A stretch of DNA of 64,000 nt from Flavobacteriaceae bacterium (lineage in GTDB: Bacteria; Bacteroidota; Bacteroidia; Flavobacteriales; Weeksellaceae): NCBI GenBank assembly GCA_004359435.1, contig PTET01000001.1, positions 834,121 through 898,120 of the forward strand, in the 5' to 3' direction. Made by a program: the position numbers and the translations under genes. The stretch's first letter is position 1. Each line of letters begins with the position of its first letter. Under the pieces are notes generated by a model, which had not been told where the DNA came from, made no database searches, and worked only from the letters and a program-made list of their open reading frames with translations. Shown here in pieces: positions 35,373-44,618 of this stretch.

Positions 35373-37124
35373 ATGATTCGAGAACCAAAACATCTGCTTT
35401 TGTTGTTTTTCATATGCCTATTTCAAGGGATAAATGCCCAGGAAATTGACCTAGAAAATATCGGAAAAAGAACCAAAGAACAGCTCAAGAAAAATCCTTT
35501 CAAAATCAGCGGTGGAATTTCTGCTAATTCTGTCTTCTACAACTCGAATGTTTACAGCGGAAGAGAACCCTTTACCTATTTTCTCAATGGAAATCTCAAT
35601 ATTGGAATTTACAGTTGGAATCTGCCCATTTCTTATAGCTTAACCAACCAAGGAAGCAATTTAGGGTACCAAGTCCCATTTAAGTTCAACAGGCTCAGTA
35701 TTGCTCCCAAATACAAATGGGTTAAGGCTTACATAGGCGATGCAAACATGACATTTTCCCCTTATACACTTAACGGACTTCTTTTTACAGGAGGTGGACT
35801 GGAACTCACTCCAGATTTCCCCCTCAAAATTGCTTTGATGGGAGGAAGACTCAATAAAGCCATAGAAGACGATGGGAACCCATACACCATTCCTGCATAC
35901 AAAAGAATGGCTTATGGAGCTCATTTGAAGTGGGAAAAAGAAAAATACAAGCTGGGAGTAATTGGGTTCTATGCCAATGATCAGGTAAATTCTCTTCAAA
36001 TTGTTCCAGAATCAAAGCAAGTTTATCCTCAGGAAAACCTTGTCATCTCTGTGATGGGAAATGTGCAATTGCACAAAAACGTAGAAACAACATTTGAATA
36101 CGCAAATTCAGCATTGATAACCAATCTGCTAGCGGATCCCTCAGGAGGCGAAAGAAGTGGAATCGCTGCCAATTTCTTAGGCTCAAGTTCTACCCTTACA
36201 AACAACTCTGCCTACAACGCTGGAGTAAATTTCAAATTGCCTAAAGGAATGATAGGGCTTCGTTATGAAAGAGTTGATCCCGAGTACAAGACACTTGGGG
36301 CCTATTTTTTTAACAATGACCTCGAAAACATAACTTTCAATTCAGCTTTTACCTTGATGAAAGACAAAATGTCTATTTCTTCAAATCTAGGATTCCAAAG
36401 GGATAACCTAAACAATAACAAAATCAAACAAACCAATAGGTTGGTGGGTTCATTGAACATGAACTTGAAAGCTTCTGATAAACTGATGATTTCGGCAAAC
36501 TATTCGAACTTTACCACCTTTACCAATAGGCAATTGAATCAATTTACCAATATCAACCAAAATGCCTTGCAGATTCAACAGCCCAGAGACTCCATAGACT
36601 ATAGCCAAATTTCTCAAAATACAAATATCAACCTGAATTACAACCTATCCAATACCAAAGAAAAAGTACAAAACATCAATCTAAATTACTCCTTAAACGA
36701 CATGGTAAATAGGGAGAATGATGTCGTAAGAAAAGGAGGTGTTACCCGTTTTCATAATGCCAATCTCAACTACAGTATAGATTTTCCAGAGAAGAAGTTA
36801 AATATTGCAACTTCAGGAAATTTCACTCACACCTATGCTGCTTCTCAAAATACAATGATTATGGGGTCTGGGCTTACTCTCACCAAGTCTCTGTTGAAAG
36901 AAGACAAACTCAAAACCAGTGTTGGAACATCCTATAACCATTCCATAAATCCAAATTCCAAAATTGATGTGGTTAACCTAAGGCTAGGAGCGAATTACAC
37001 ACCTTGGGAGAAGCATAATTTTAATCTGAATTTTGTTCAAATGTTCCGAACCACAGACCAAGAAATTGAAAATCCAAATCTCAATGAAATGACTTGTACA
37101 GTAGGATATAATTACAGTTTTTAA
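35373..37124 (+). CDS. Outer-membrane beta-barrel, last gene of the operon
   Basis: 583 residues, signal peptide ending GINAQ. Almost the whole mature sequence is alternating amphipathic beta strands rich in Asn/Tyr/Ser (for example INLNYNLSNTKEKVQNINLN), and it ends with the barrel signature GYNYSF. The size fits a barrel of about 20 or more strands; there is no TonB plug or TonB box. Start ATG is 4 bp after the PKD lipoprotein, so translation may be coupled. Likely the membrane pore or anchor of the operon system. The transported partner is unknown. Confidence 0.75.
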   Translation: MIREPKHLLLLFFICLFQGINAQEIDLENIGKRTKEQLKKNPFKISGGISANSVFYNSNVYSGREPFTYFLNGNLNIGIYSWNLPISYSLTNQGSNLGYQVPFKFNRLSIAPKYKWVKAYIGDANMTFSPYTLNGLLFTGGGLELTPDFPLKIALMGGRLNKAIEDDGNPYTIPAYKRMAYGAHLKWEKEKYKLGVIGFYANDQVNSLQIVPESKQVYPQENLVISVMGNVQLHKNVETTFEYANSALITNLLADPSGGERSGIAANFLGSSSTLTNNSAYNAGVNFKLPKGMIGLRYERVDPEYKTLGAYFFNNDLENITFNSAFTLMKDKMSISSNLGFQRDNLNNNKIKQTNRLVGSLNMNLKASDKLMISANYSNFTTFTNRQLNQFTNINQNALQIQQPRDSIDYSQISQNTNINLNYNLSNTKEKVQNINLNYSLNDMVNRENDVVRKGGVTRFHNANLNYSIDFPEKKLNIATSGNFTHTYAASQNTMIMGSGLTLTKSLLKEDKLKTSVGTSYNHSINPNSKIDVVNLRLGANYTPWEKHNFNLNFVQMFRTTDQEIENPNLNEMTCTVGYNYSF

Positions 37125-37142
37125 AGATTTTTCAATCGGTAA

Positions 37143-37169
37143 AAGCCTACGGAAATACTCCATAGGCTT
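37143..37169. terminator. Terminator-like hairpin after the operon
   Basis: Stem AAGCCTACGGA (37143-37153), loop of five bases, complementary arm 37159-37169 with one G-T pair. It lies between convergent genes (37124 on +, 37204 on minus). Flanking T-runs are weak on both sides. Confidence 0.6.
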
Positions 37170-37203
37170 CTTTCCTAGTGAAGAAATTTGCGCAGTGAGC
37201 TTT

Positions 37204-37962
37204 TTAATTCTTTTTTAGTTGTGGAAATAAAAGCTTGCATCTTCTTAGGGTTTCCCAGACCATCAAAAGGGCAGAAAATACAAAACCAATTTTTCCCAAA
37301 ATCGCATTTGGGTTTTGAAACCCCAAAAACACTTGCAAAACAAGACTTCCCATGACAAGGATGGTCATCCAGTTTCCCAGAATTTCAAAGATTCTTTGTG
37401 TTGAATTTTGAAATAGGACAAGAGAAATCAGGCCCAAAGAACCCAAAAAGACCGCCCAAACCTCTCCCAAATTTGTTTGTAAAAGCTGGGTTGATACAAA
37501 CGCTTTTTGCCAAGAAAAGGACACAAAAAGACTTCCTAAAAAGAGGTACATAAGTCTGTATTTGAGGTTGAAATCTGGCAAACAAGCCTTAGAAAGGTCT
37601 TGGTTGATGTCCATAGGAGCAATGACTTTTCTGTTGTAGGATACAAAACTGTACAGTTTTTGTAAGCCGAGGTAAATCCATTTTTGTTTGCCGATTTTTT
37701 CTATCCAAGGAAACGCATTGCCAAGGATTTTGAGAAGGCTGTCTATGCCATAAATGGCAGTTTGGGTTTGGTTGTCGATAAGGGCAATTTGGTTGGCAGC
37801 TCTGGTTTTATCAACAAATTGTAGTTCGTGTTCTGTGAGCTGGCAAAAAGGTTTTCTTCCGTTTTTATCCAAGAGTTTTGCTGAGATAAACCCAGAGGTA
37901 TACACCTTGCAAAGCGGACAATCTACATCGTAGATGAGGGTTTGGTGGGCTAGTGTTTTCAC
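37204..37962 (-). CDS. DCC1-like thiol-disulfide oxidoreductase domain with membrane helices
   Basis: 252 residues. The N-terminal domain (about 1-120) belongs to the DUF393/DCC family: YDVDCPLCKVYTSG with the CxxC pair, then IYGIDSLLKIL. The C-terminal half (about 138-245) has about four hydrophobic helices. The CxxC suggests thiol redox chemistry at the inner membrane. The fusion of DCC to a membrane part is a known arrangement in Bacteroidota; the partner substrate is unknown. Transcribed alone, 55 bp from the GbsR/MarR-type gene. Confidence 0.8.
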   Translation of the reverse strand: MKTLAHQTLIYDVDCPLCKVYTSGFISAKLLDKNGRKPFCQLTEHELQFVDKTRAANQIALIDNQTQTAIYGIDSLLKILGNAFPWIEKIGKQKWIYLGLQKLYSFVSYNRKVIAPMDINQDLSKACLPDFNLKYRLMYLFLGSLFVSFSWQKAFVSTQLLQTNLGEVWAVFLGSLGLISLVLFQNSTQRIFEILGNWMTILVMGSLVLQVFLGFQNPNAILGKIGFVFSALLMVWETLRRCKLLFPQLKKN

Positions 37963-38017
37963 GGTTCTTATTTTTATAAAACTTTCAGAAATTATTGAAA
38001 GTTCGGGTTAAATTTTT

Positions 38018-38521
38018 TTATTTCATGAGTTTGAACGCCAATTGGGTAAGCCAGTTGTCTTTGTATTCGGTGATTTTGTCCAGAGCATTGTCTGCTTTGA
38101 GTACAAAATCGTACAGTTTTTGGGTTTGCTCCACAAATTGTTTTTCTTCGTTGTTTTCTTTGGCTTTGATGCTCGAAACTTCTTTGAGGATTTTTAGTGC
38201 GGGTTTGATTTCTCTTTTGCTTCTTTCACGTGAGATTTTCACTGCCAATTCGTCCAAATCTTTTTCCGCCACAAAAAATTCTTTTCTCTCTCCAGTTTTG
38301 AATTCTTTGTACACAATTCCCCAGTCCATAAGAGCCCTTAGGTTCATGCTGGCATTTCCTCTGGAGATTTGCAATTCCTCCATGATTTCTTCCATCGAAA
38401 TCGCTTCACCAGACACCATTAGCAGTGCATGGATTTGTGCCATGGTCTTGTTGATGCCCCACTGAGAACCCAATGCTCCCCAGGTTTGTACAAATTTTGT
38501 TTTTGCTTCTTTGAATTCCAT
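38018..38521 (-). CDS. GbsR/MarR-type transcriptional regulator
   Basis: 167 residues. A winged helix-turn-helix occupies about 25-90 (QIHALLMVSGEAISMEEIMEEL, then SRGNASMNLRALMDWGIVYKEF), followed by a long charged C-terminal helix region (about 100-167) used for dimerisation in this family. Likely a DNA-binding repressor or activator. No ligand-binding domain. AT-rich direct copies of the ACTTTCAATAATT type (near 37980-38000 and 38550-38570) flank the gene and may be operator-like. Confidence 0.8.
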   Translation of the reverse strand: MEFKEAKTKFVQTWGALGSQWGINKTMAQIHALLMVSGEAISMEEIMEELQISRGNASMNLRALMDWGIVYKEFKTGERKEFFVAEKDLDELAVKISRERSKREIKPALKILKEVSSIKAKENNEEKQFVEQTQKLYDFVLKADNALDKITEYKDNWLTQLAFKLMK

Positions 38522-38628
38522 GATTCAAATATAGAAAAAGTTCTTAAACTTTCAAAAATTATTGAAAGTTTGTGTTTCAAGTAACGATAAGCTTTACTTG
38601 CTCATCTAAAAATTACCTGATAAATTGT

Positions 38629-39573
38629 TTATTGATTTTCAGCCATCAAAATCTCTACAACAAGCTTCAAACTTTCCTCCCAAGAAGGAATTCGAATGTT
38701 GTAATCTTCTCTGATTTTGCTTTTGTCCAATAGACTGAATTTGGGTCTTTTGGCAGGGGTTGGATACTGTTCTGTGGTAATTGGAAGGATTGGGGTTGAA
38801 AATCCAGCAAACTCCGCGATTTTTTGGGTGAATCCAAACCAAGAAGTTTCTCCCAAATTGCTAAAATGGTAAATTCCATATTTGGCTTTTTGAGAATCTA
38901 AAGCCGTTGGAATCATTTGCATAATGGCCAAAGCCAAATCCAAACAAGAAGTTGGGCTTCCTTTTTGGTCTTCTATCACACTTAGCTGATCTTTGTTTTC
39001 CAGCAGATACAGCATGGTTTTTACAAAGTTTTTCCCATAGGGGCTATACAGCCAAGCGGTTCTAAGAATCAAACTCTTTTCCCAAGTAGATAGAACGAAG
39101 TTTTCTCCCGCAAGTTTGCTCTCTCCGTAGTAGTTTACAGGATCCGTCGGGTCTGTTTCTCTGTAGGGAACCGCCGAATTTCCATCAAAAACATAATCAG
39201 TTGAAACGTGAACCAGAAGTACATTGTGTTTTTTGCAGGCCTCAGCCAAATATTTGGGGCCAAGTGCATTGATGTTGTAAGCGAGCTCTTTTTCTGTTTC
39301 TGCCAGATCTACAGCTGTGTAGGCGGCTGCATTGATGCAAACATCAAACTTTTTGTCTGGTTTTAAAGCATTTTCCTCAAAAAGTGAAACAATTTGATTT
39401 TCATCAGTGAGATTTAGTTCGGGAAAATCCACAAATGAAAATGCAAACTCAGAGGAAACCTCTGGTTTTTCAGACAAAAAATGCAGACAACTTCCAAGCT
39501 GCCCATTTCTTCCTATCACCAGAACCTGGGTTTTCTTGTCTTTTGACTTCTCCATTGATATGTGGGTTTCCAT
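38629..39573 (-). CDS. rfbD: dTDP-4-dehydrorhamnose reductase
   Basis: 314 residues, extended SDR family. It makes the final reduction to dTDP-L-rhamnose. NAD(P)-binding motif VLVIGRNGQLG near 18-28, VSTDYVFDGNSAVPYRETDP near 127-146, and the catalytic YYGESK (YxxxK) near 155. The N-terminus has about 15 extra residues before the first strand, so an internal Met7 could be the real start. It follows rfbC with 21 bp between them on the same strand, so they form an operon. The rfbA/rfbB partners are not in the window. Confidence 0.9.
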   Translation of the reverse strand: METHISMEKSKDKKTQVLVIGRNGQLGSCLHFLSEKPEVSSEFAFSFVDFPELNLTDENQIVSLFEENALKPDKKFDVCINAAAYTAVDLAETEKELAYNINALGPKYLAEACKKHNVLLVHVSTDYVFDGNSAVPYRETDPTDPVNYYGESKLAGENFVLSTWEKSLILRTAWLYSPYGKNFVKTMLYLLENKDQLSVIEDQKGSPTSCLDLALAIMQMIPTALDSQKAKYGIYHFSNLGETSWFGFTQKIAEFAGFSTPILPITTEQYPTPAKRPKFSLLDKSKIREDYNIRIPSWEESLKLVVEILMAENQ

Positions 39574-39594
39574 TTTTTTATTTAATTGGTTTGA

Positions 39595-40149
39595 TTACAA
39601 CTCAACGGGAACAAAATCTTTGAAACTTTTGGCGTTTTGGTCTTTTTCGGAAAGTACAGCCTCTGAGAGACTCACGCCCCAATCTATATTGAGTGTTTCA
39701 TCGAAAGGAAATACCGCGTCTTCGGACTCTCTGTTGTAGAGATTGTCACATTTGTAGGCGATAAGTGCGGTCTCTGACAAAACTGAGTATCCATGTACAA
39801 AACCTCTTGGAATAAAAAGTTGTTTGTGGTTTTCATCGCTTAACTCCACTGCAACCGATTTTCCGTAAGTTGATGAATCCTTTCTCAAATCGACTGCCAC
39901 GTCGATGATTTTCCCCTGCAGCACACGAAGAAGTTTCGCCTGACAAAAGGGAGGTCTTTGGATGTGCAAACCTCTCACCACTCCAAAGGTTGAAGAAGCT
40001 TGGTTGTCTTGGATAAAAGTTACATTGAGCCCTGTGAGTTCTTCAAACTTTTTTTGGTTGTAGCTTTCAAAAAAGTACCCTCTGTTGTCTTTAAATACAG
40101 TAGGTTCCAAAGTGAAGCAGTCTTTTAAGTGGGTTTCAGTCGCTTTCAT
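39595..40149 (-). CDS. rfbC: dTDP-4-dehydrorhamnose 3,5-epimerase
   Basis: 184 residues, RmlC cupin fold. GVVRGLHIQRPPFCQAKLLR carries the catalytic histidine (near 62), then GKIIDVAVDLRKDSSTYGK, and FIPRGFVHGYSVLS with the second active-site region. It provides the rhamnose precursor for the reductase next to it. The usual GLHYQ is here GLHIQ. Cytoplasmic. Confidence 0.92.
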   Translation of the reverse strand: MKATETHLKDCFTLEPTVFKDNRGYFFESYNQKKFEELTGLNVTFIQDNQASSTFGVVRGLHIQRPPFCQAKLLRVLQGKIIDVAVDLRKDSSTYGKSVAVELSDENHKQLFIPRGFVHGYSVLSETALIAYKCDNLYNRESEDAVFPFDETLNIDWGVSLSEAVLSEKDQNAKSFKDFVPVEL

Positions 40150-40180
40150 AGAGTAGAATCAATATGTAAAAGTATAAAAA

Positions 40181-40204
40181 AACCGCAAACGATTGCTTGC
40201 GGTT
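40181..40204 (-). terminator. Intrinsic terminator after ompH
   Basis: Stem AACCGCAA (40181-40188) with TTGCGGTT (40197-40204), loop of eight bases. On the minus strand it is followed by a T-run. It ends the bam/ompH operon at 40226. Confidence 0.8.
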
Positions 40205-40225
40205 ATTGGTTTAGGGAATAGAAAA

Positions 40226-40726
40226 TTATTTCAATTTCTTTTGTACATCGGCAGTGATATCGGTTCCTTTGGCGACCAAAACAGTGCTAGATGAAGAATC
40301 TAAAACATAATCTAATCCTTTTTCTGAGGCTGTAAGGGTAATGGCATCTTTGATCTTTTTTTGCAAAGGCTCAAAAAGCTCCATTTGTTTTTTGTTTACC
40401 TCGTTTGTAGCTGTTTGCTCATATTGCATGATGTCTTGTTGCATTTTTTGCAATTGTTGCTGCATTTGCATCAATTGTTCATCTGTTTTTCCAGCAGCTT
40501 GGGCTTTAAATTCGTTGTATTTTTTTTCGAGTGCAATTTGATCGTTTTCAATTTGGGTTTTGTGTTTTAAGGCAAAACTTTCCAATGTTTTTTCTGCAGC
40601 AATTCTATCTGGCATTTCGGTCAGAATTTTATCCACATTTACATGTCCCACTTTTTGTGCAAAAGCGGAAACAGTTCCAAAAAGGGTAAGGGCCAATGTA
40701 AGGGCTATTGTTTTGAATGTTTTCAT
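40226..40726 (-). CDS. Skp/OmpH-family periplasmic chaperone
   Basis: 166 residues, signal peptide ending SAFAQ, then the OmpH pattern KVGHVNVDKILTEMPDRIAAE and a long helical coiled-coil arm (about 45-115). Skp-type chaperones hold unfolded outer-membrane proteins for BamA. Adjacent to a second OmpH paralogue (6 bp) and downstream of bamA on the same strand. Confidence 0.88.
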   Translation of the reverse strand: MKTFKTIALTLALTLFGTVSAFAQKVGHVNVDKILTEMPDRIAAEKTLESFALKHKTQIENDQIALEKKYNEFKAQAAGKTDEQLMQMQQQLQKMQQDIMQYEQTATNEVNKKQMELFEPLQKKIKDAITLTASEKGLDYVLDSSSSTVLVAKGTDITADVQKKLK

Positions 40727-40732
40727 GGGTTG

Positions 40733-41239
40733 TTATTGTTTGGTTAATATGTTGAGTACTGCTTTGCTTAAATCGTACTTTGGATCTGTGACAATCATCG
40801 AAACTCCGTTTGCTCGATCAAAAACAAATCCGTAGTCTCTTTGTTTGGCAATGGTGTTTACCGCTTCCCAAATTTTGTTTTGAATCGGTAATACGAGTCC
40901 TTTTCTGGTTTCGATGAGTTTACCTTCTGGTCCGAAGATTTCGTTTTTAAAGTCGGTGAGTGCCTTTTGCAATTCCAGAATTTCTTTTTCTCTTTCCTGG
41001 ATTTGAGTTTCGGTAAGAAGTAATCTTTCCTGTTTTAAAGCATCAATCTTTAAAGTCAATTCGGTTTGCATTTTTTCGGCTTCACCTTGCCACTCCATGC
41101 TTTTTTTCTTTACAATTTCTTGGGCTTGGGTGTATTCGGGTAGGTTTTCAAGGATATAGTTGGTATCTATATAAGCGAATTTTTGCCCCCAAACAAGGCC
41201 AGAGAAAAACAGAACGAAAATATAAAGTAGTTTTTTCAT
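40733..41239 (-). CDS. Skp/OmpH-family periplasmic chaperone (second paralogue)
   Basis: 168 residues, signal peptide ending GLVWGQ, then KFAYIDTNYILENLPEYTQAQEI and an elongated helical arm with alternating charges (about 45-110), ending in the trimer-forming KYDLSKAVLN part. Same family as its neighbour at 40226 but clearly diverged. It assists outer-membrane protein folding. Between bamA (62 bp) and the other paralogue. Confidence 0.88.
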   Translation of the reverse strand: MKKLLYIFVLFFSGLVWGQKFAYIDTNYILENLPEYTQAQEIVKKKSMEWQGEAEKMQTELTLKIDALKQERLLLTETQIQEREKEILELQKALTDFKNEIFGPEGKLIETRKGLVLPIQNKIWEAVNTIAKQRDYGFVFDRANGVSMIVTDPKYDLSKAVLNILTKQ

Positions 41240-41301
41240 AAGGATATTTCCTAGGTAAGATTAACCAATATTATGCCATTTTTGAAAGTTAGGCTATTTT
41301 T

Positions 41302-43875
41302 TTAAATTTCTTGTCCGAAAACAAAATGAAACTGCCAACCCGAAGGTTTGTCTGAAAACGAACTGATCGGATCAAACCCGTAACCATAATCGGCACCAAT
41401 CAGACCCAGTTGAGGTAAAAATAGTCTCACACCCACTCCAGCAGATTTTTTTAGATCCAGCGGATTAAAACTCCCAAGGTCTCCCCAAGTATTGGCCGCG
41501 TCAAAAAAGCCCAGTGCATATATTTTGTATTGCCCATTAGAAATAGGATATCTAAGCTCCATGGCTAGTTTGTTGTAGATAATACCTCCACCCAGTGGTG
41601 TTACATCAGAAGCGGAACCTCCCGGGGTTGTAGCTTCTGGATATCCTCGAAGCGGAATAATTTCTCGTCCATCAAATCTACCACCTGTGAGCCCAACTCC
41701 TCCAAGAAAAAACCTTTCGAAGGCTGAGAAGTCTTGGGATTGGTCGTATTTGCCCATAAATCCAGCTTCTCCTCCAGCTTTTAATACAAATTTACCAGGA
41801 AGCTCTTTGTACCAGTAGTTTCGAGCTCCTATTTTAAAATATTCTAATACAGTATTTTCGGCCACTTCCTCTTTGAGTCCAAGAAGAGAGTAAGGTGGAG
41901 TTACCTTTAAGCTGACCTCAAAATCAGAACCTGAAGTTGGGAAAATAGGATCTGGACCTCTGGAATATCTCGAAAGCGCTACTTTATAGTTAAGGTTGTG
42001 GGTGGTTCCTGTAGGTTCTAGGTTGATTCCACCGGCACTAATTTGGTAATTTTGGTAGTCGTAAAGTTTGTAGTTAAGAGACTGAGACAAGCTAAAGTAA
42101 TCATCGGGCCAGTTTAAACGGTTTCTAAGCCCTACCGTTCCACTGTAAATGTTGAGTCTACCATCCGAAATGTTGAAGTTAGAGTAAGAAGCATTGATAG
42201 ATAAAGAAGCAGGTCTTTTTCCACCCAACCAAGGTTCTACAAAACCAAAACTAAAAGTTTGAAATCCAGTTCCAATTTGACCTCTAACAGAAAGGGTTTG
42301 ACCATCTCCAAGGGGAGAAATTTCAAAAGGATTTCCTTTTAAAAAGTTGCTAAGCGAAAAATTGTTTAAGGTAACCCCAATGGTACCAGTGATGTTATCT
42401 CTAAAGGCAGTTGAACCAACACCGCCACCGCCACCGTATCCTCCTTGGAATTCGATTTTACTGGATCCTTTTTCAACCAATTTCCAGTTGATGTCCACCG
42501 TTCCTTCTTGTTGGTTTGGAATTACTTGTGGCTCGATTTGTTCGTTTTCGAAGAATCCCATTCCCGCTAAGTCGAACACTGTTCTTTTGATCAGAGATTT
42601 AGAGAACAAATCCCCAGGGCGGGTTCTTAGCGATCGAGCAATAACATGGTCGTGGGTTACATTGTTTCCCTCAAAGGTAATTTTATTTAAAACCGCCTGT
42701 TTTCCTTCGTTGATTCTTACTTGTAGATCTACCGTGTGGTCTTTTACCTGTTTTTCTACAAAGGTGATATTAGAAAACAAGAAACCTGTATCCAAATAAA
42801 GGGTAGTTAGATCATCGTCGTTTTGAGATCCCATGATTTTGTTTTTAAAACCAATTGCATCATAGGGATCACCTTTTTTATACCCGATAATTTTCTCTAA
42901 ATCTTCGGTGTTAAACTGGGCATTCCCTACAAAAGAAATGTCTCCAATGGTATATAACGGACCTTCTTCTACAGCGATGTCAACCACATATCCTTTTGGC
43001 CCTAGTTTGGCTTCTTTTTGGGTGATTTGTACGTCTCTGTAACCTTTGGAGTGATACAAATCTCTGAGCGAAACGATGTCTTGCTCAAATAATTTTGGAT
43101 CGAATTTCGATTTTTTGATCGGATTTTGAAGTGGCGTTTTGGTGTTTTTCAGTGCTTTTCTAAGTTTTGCTTCAGACAGAAACTCATTTCCTTTGAAATT
43201 GATTTTTTCGATTCTGGTTCTAACTCCTTTTTTGACAATTACTTCAAGATTCGAAAATCCTTCTAAGCTACTGGCTGGGGTTTCTTTGAACTCTACACTA
43301 GACTGCGCAAAACCTTTTTCTGTGAGCTTTCCCTTTGCATATTGGGTGATTTTTTCTTTGAGTCTAGGGGTAATTTGCATCCCTTTTTCTAGGTTGTTGT
43401 CTTTGATAAGGTCGTCCCCAAAGCTCTTGTTTACGTCTCCTATAACCGAGAACTCATTGACGGTTAAAAAATCTGAAAGGTTGTATCGTAAAGAAACTTG
43501 GTTTCCAATAGGGGTAGCAAAAAGCTCAATTTCTGAAAATAGGTCTTTTTTAACCAGTTTTTTTATCGCTTCTTCGGTTTTGATCGATGGAAGCGTAATT
43601 TCTTCTCCAAGGCCAAGACCGGTTAAGGCAATAATTTGATCTCTTGTGTATAGGCTGTTTCCAGAAATTACAATTTCGGAAATGGTATAGGTTTTGGGGC
43701 CAACTATACTGTCTTTTACATCTGTGTTACTTGGGTTTGGACCAGATCCAAAAGTACTTCCTTCTGGGGCTGGAATACCCATATTACCTGCTTTTCCTTT
43801 CTTTAGGTCTTGCCCATGTAGGGTGCTAAAAAAGAATAAAAAGGCAAAAAGTATATATAAAAATGTGTTTTTCAT
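41302..43875 (-). CDS. bamA: Outer-membrane protein assembly factor BamA
   Basis: 857 residues, signal peptide at 1-22. Five POTRA-like repeats (about 65-440), each with the start ISEIVISGNSLYTRDQI or similar (KINFKGNEFLSEAKLRKAL; DISFVGNAQFNTEDLEKIIGY; KITFEGNNVTHDHVIARSL). The C-terminal 16-strand barrel ends HFVFGQEI; the insertion-loop region contains the conserved arginine motif RFDGREIIPLRGYP (VRGY-like). It folds outer-membrane proteins. Its ATG overlaps the uppS stop codon by one base, so translation is coupled. Confidence 0.95.
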   Translation of the reverse strand: MKNTFLYILFAFLFFFSTLHGQDLKKGKAGNMGIPAPEGSTFGSGPNPSNTDVKDSIVGPKTYTISEIVISGNSLYTRDQIIALTGLGLGEEITLPSIKTEEAIKKLVKKDLFSEIELFATPIGNQVSLRYNLSDFLTVNEFSVIGDVNKSFGDDLIKDNNLEKGMQITPRLKEKITQYAKGKLTEKGFAQSSVEFKETPASSLEGFSNLEVIVKKGVRTRIEKINFKGNEFLSEAKLRKALKNTKTPLQNPIKKSKFDPKLFEQDIVSLRDLYHSKGYRDVQITQKEAKLGPKGYVVDIAVEEGPLYTIGDISFVGNAQFNTEDLEKIIGYKKGDPYDAIGFKNKIMGSQNDDDLTTLYLDTGFLFSNITFVEKQVKDHTVDLQVRINEGKQAVLNKITFEGNNVTHDHVIARSLRTRPGDLFSKSLIKRTVFDLAGMGFFENEQIEPQVIPNQQEGTVDINWKLVEKGSSKIEFQGGYGGGGGVGSTAFRDNITGTIGVTLNNFSLSNFLKGNPFEISPLGDGQTLSVRGQIGTGFQTFSFGFVEPWLGGKRPASLSINASYSNFNISDGRLNIYSGTVGLRNRLNWPDDYFSLSQSLNYKLYDYQNYQISAGGINLEPTGTTHNLNYKVALSRYSRGPDPIFPTSGSDFEVSLKVTPPYSLLGLKEEVAENTVLEYFKIGARNYWYKELPGKFVLKAGGEAGFMGKYDQSQDFSAFERFFLGGVGLTGGRFDGREIIPLRGYPEATTPGGSASDVTPLGGGIIYNKLAMELRYPISNGQYKIYALGFFDAANTWGDLGSFNPLDLKKSAGVGVRLFLPQLGLIGADYGYGFDPISSFSDKPSGWQFHFVFGQEI

Positions 43876-44615
43876 CAGTGTTTGCTTAGTTGCTCGCTTA
43901 TTTTTCCAAAACGTCTTTCACGTTTTTGGAAGTCAAATATAGCATTAAATAAAGATTCTTGGTTAAAGTCTGGCCAAAGAATGTCTGTAAAGTACAATTC
44001 GCTGTAGGCAATATCCCAAAGTAAGAAGTTGCTAATTCTCAGTTCTCCAGAAGTACGGATGGTGAGGTCTAATGGAGGTAAGTCTTTGGTGTAAAGCTCC
44101 GCTTTGAGTTTTTCTTCGTTAATATTTTTTTCTCCCTTTTCAATGAGACCATTGATGGCTTGTAAAATATCTTCTTTTCCCCCATAATTGAGCGCCAAAC
44201 TAAGGGTACTTCCCGTATTTTTTGCTGTTTTTTCAATGGCTGCCAGAAGAGATTTTTCAACCTCCTGAGGTAGTTTTGAAGTATCTCCAACGGCCAAAAT
44301 TCGAATGTTGTTTTTGTCTAAAACAGAAAGCTCTTTTTGAATCATTTGGTTCAAAAGTCCCATTAACATAGTTACCTCTGTTTTAGGTCTTGACCAATTT
44401 TCTGTAGAAAAAGCATAAAGAGTTAGATAGGGGATTTCCAGTTTTTGACAAGCCTCAAGGGCTGCTCTTACTGCATCTACCGCATTCTTGTGTCCGAAGG
44501 TTCTTCCTAGTCCTTTTTTCTTTGCCCATCGCCCATTTCCATCCATGATGATGCCAATGTGTTTGGGTAGATTCTCTCTGTCAATTTGAGAAAGTATAGA
44601 GGGGCTATTTTCCAT
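43875..44615 (-). CDS. uppS: Isoprenyl (undecaprenyl) diphosphate synthase
   Basis: 246 residues, Z-prenyl transferase family. HIGIIMDGNGRWAKKKG contains the Mg/diphosphate-binding Asp25; YLTLYAFSTENWSRP is the second motif and DLTIRTSGELRISNFLLWD the C-terminal arginine motif. It makes undecaprenyl diphosphate, carrier for cell wall and LPS. Sits between bamA and the DUF6089 gene as usual in Flavobacteriia. Confidence 0.95.
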   Translation of the reverse strand: MENSPSILSQIDRENLPKHIGIIMDGNGRWAKKKGLGRTFGHKNAVDAVRAALEACQKLEIPYLTLYAFSTENWSRPKTEVTMLMGLLNQMIQKELSVLDKNNIRILAVGDTSKLPQEVEKSLLAAIEKTAKNTGSTLSLALNYGGKEDILQAINGLIEKGEKNINEEKLKAELYTKDLPPLDLTIRTSGELRISNFLLWDIAYSELYFTDILWPDFNQESLFNAIFDFQKRERRFGKISEQLSKH

Positions 44616-44618
44616 TTC

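Noticed and set aside
35373-37124. TonB-dependent receptor
   Set aside because: No plug domain or TonB box seen; only barrel strands.
42347-42799. Open + frame antisense to bamA
   Set aside because: It lies entirely within conserved bamA coding sequence; a shadow frame.
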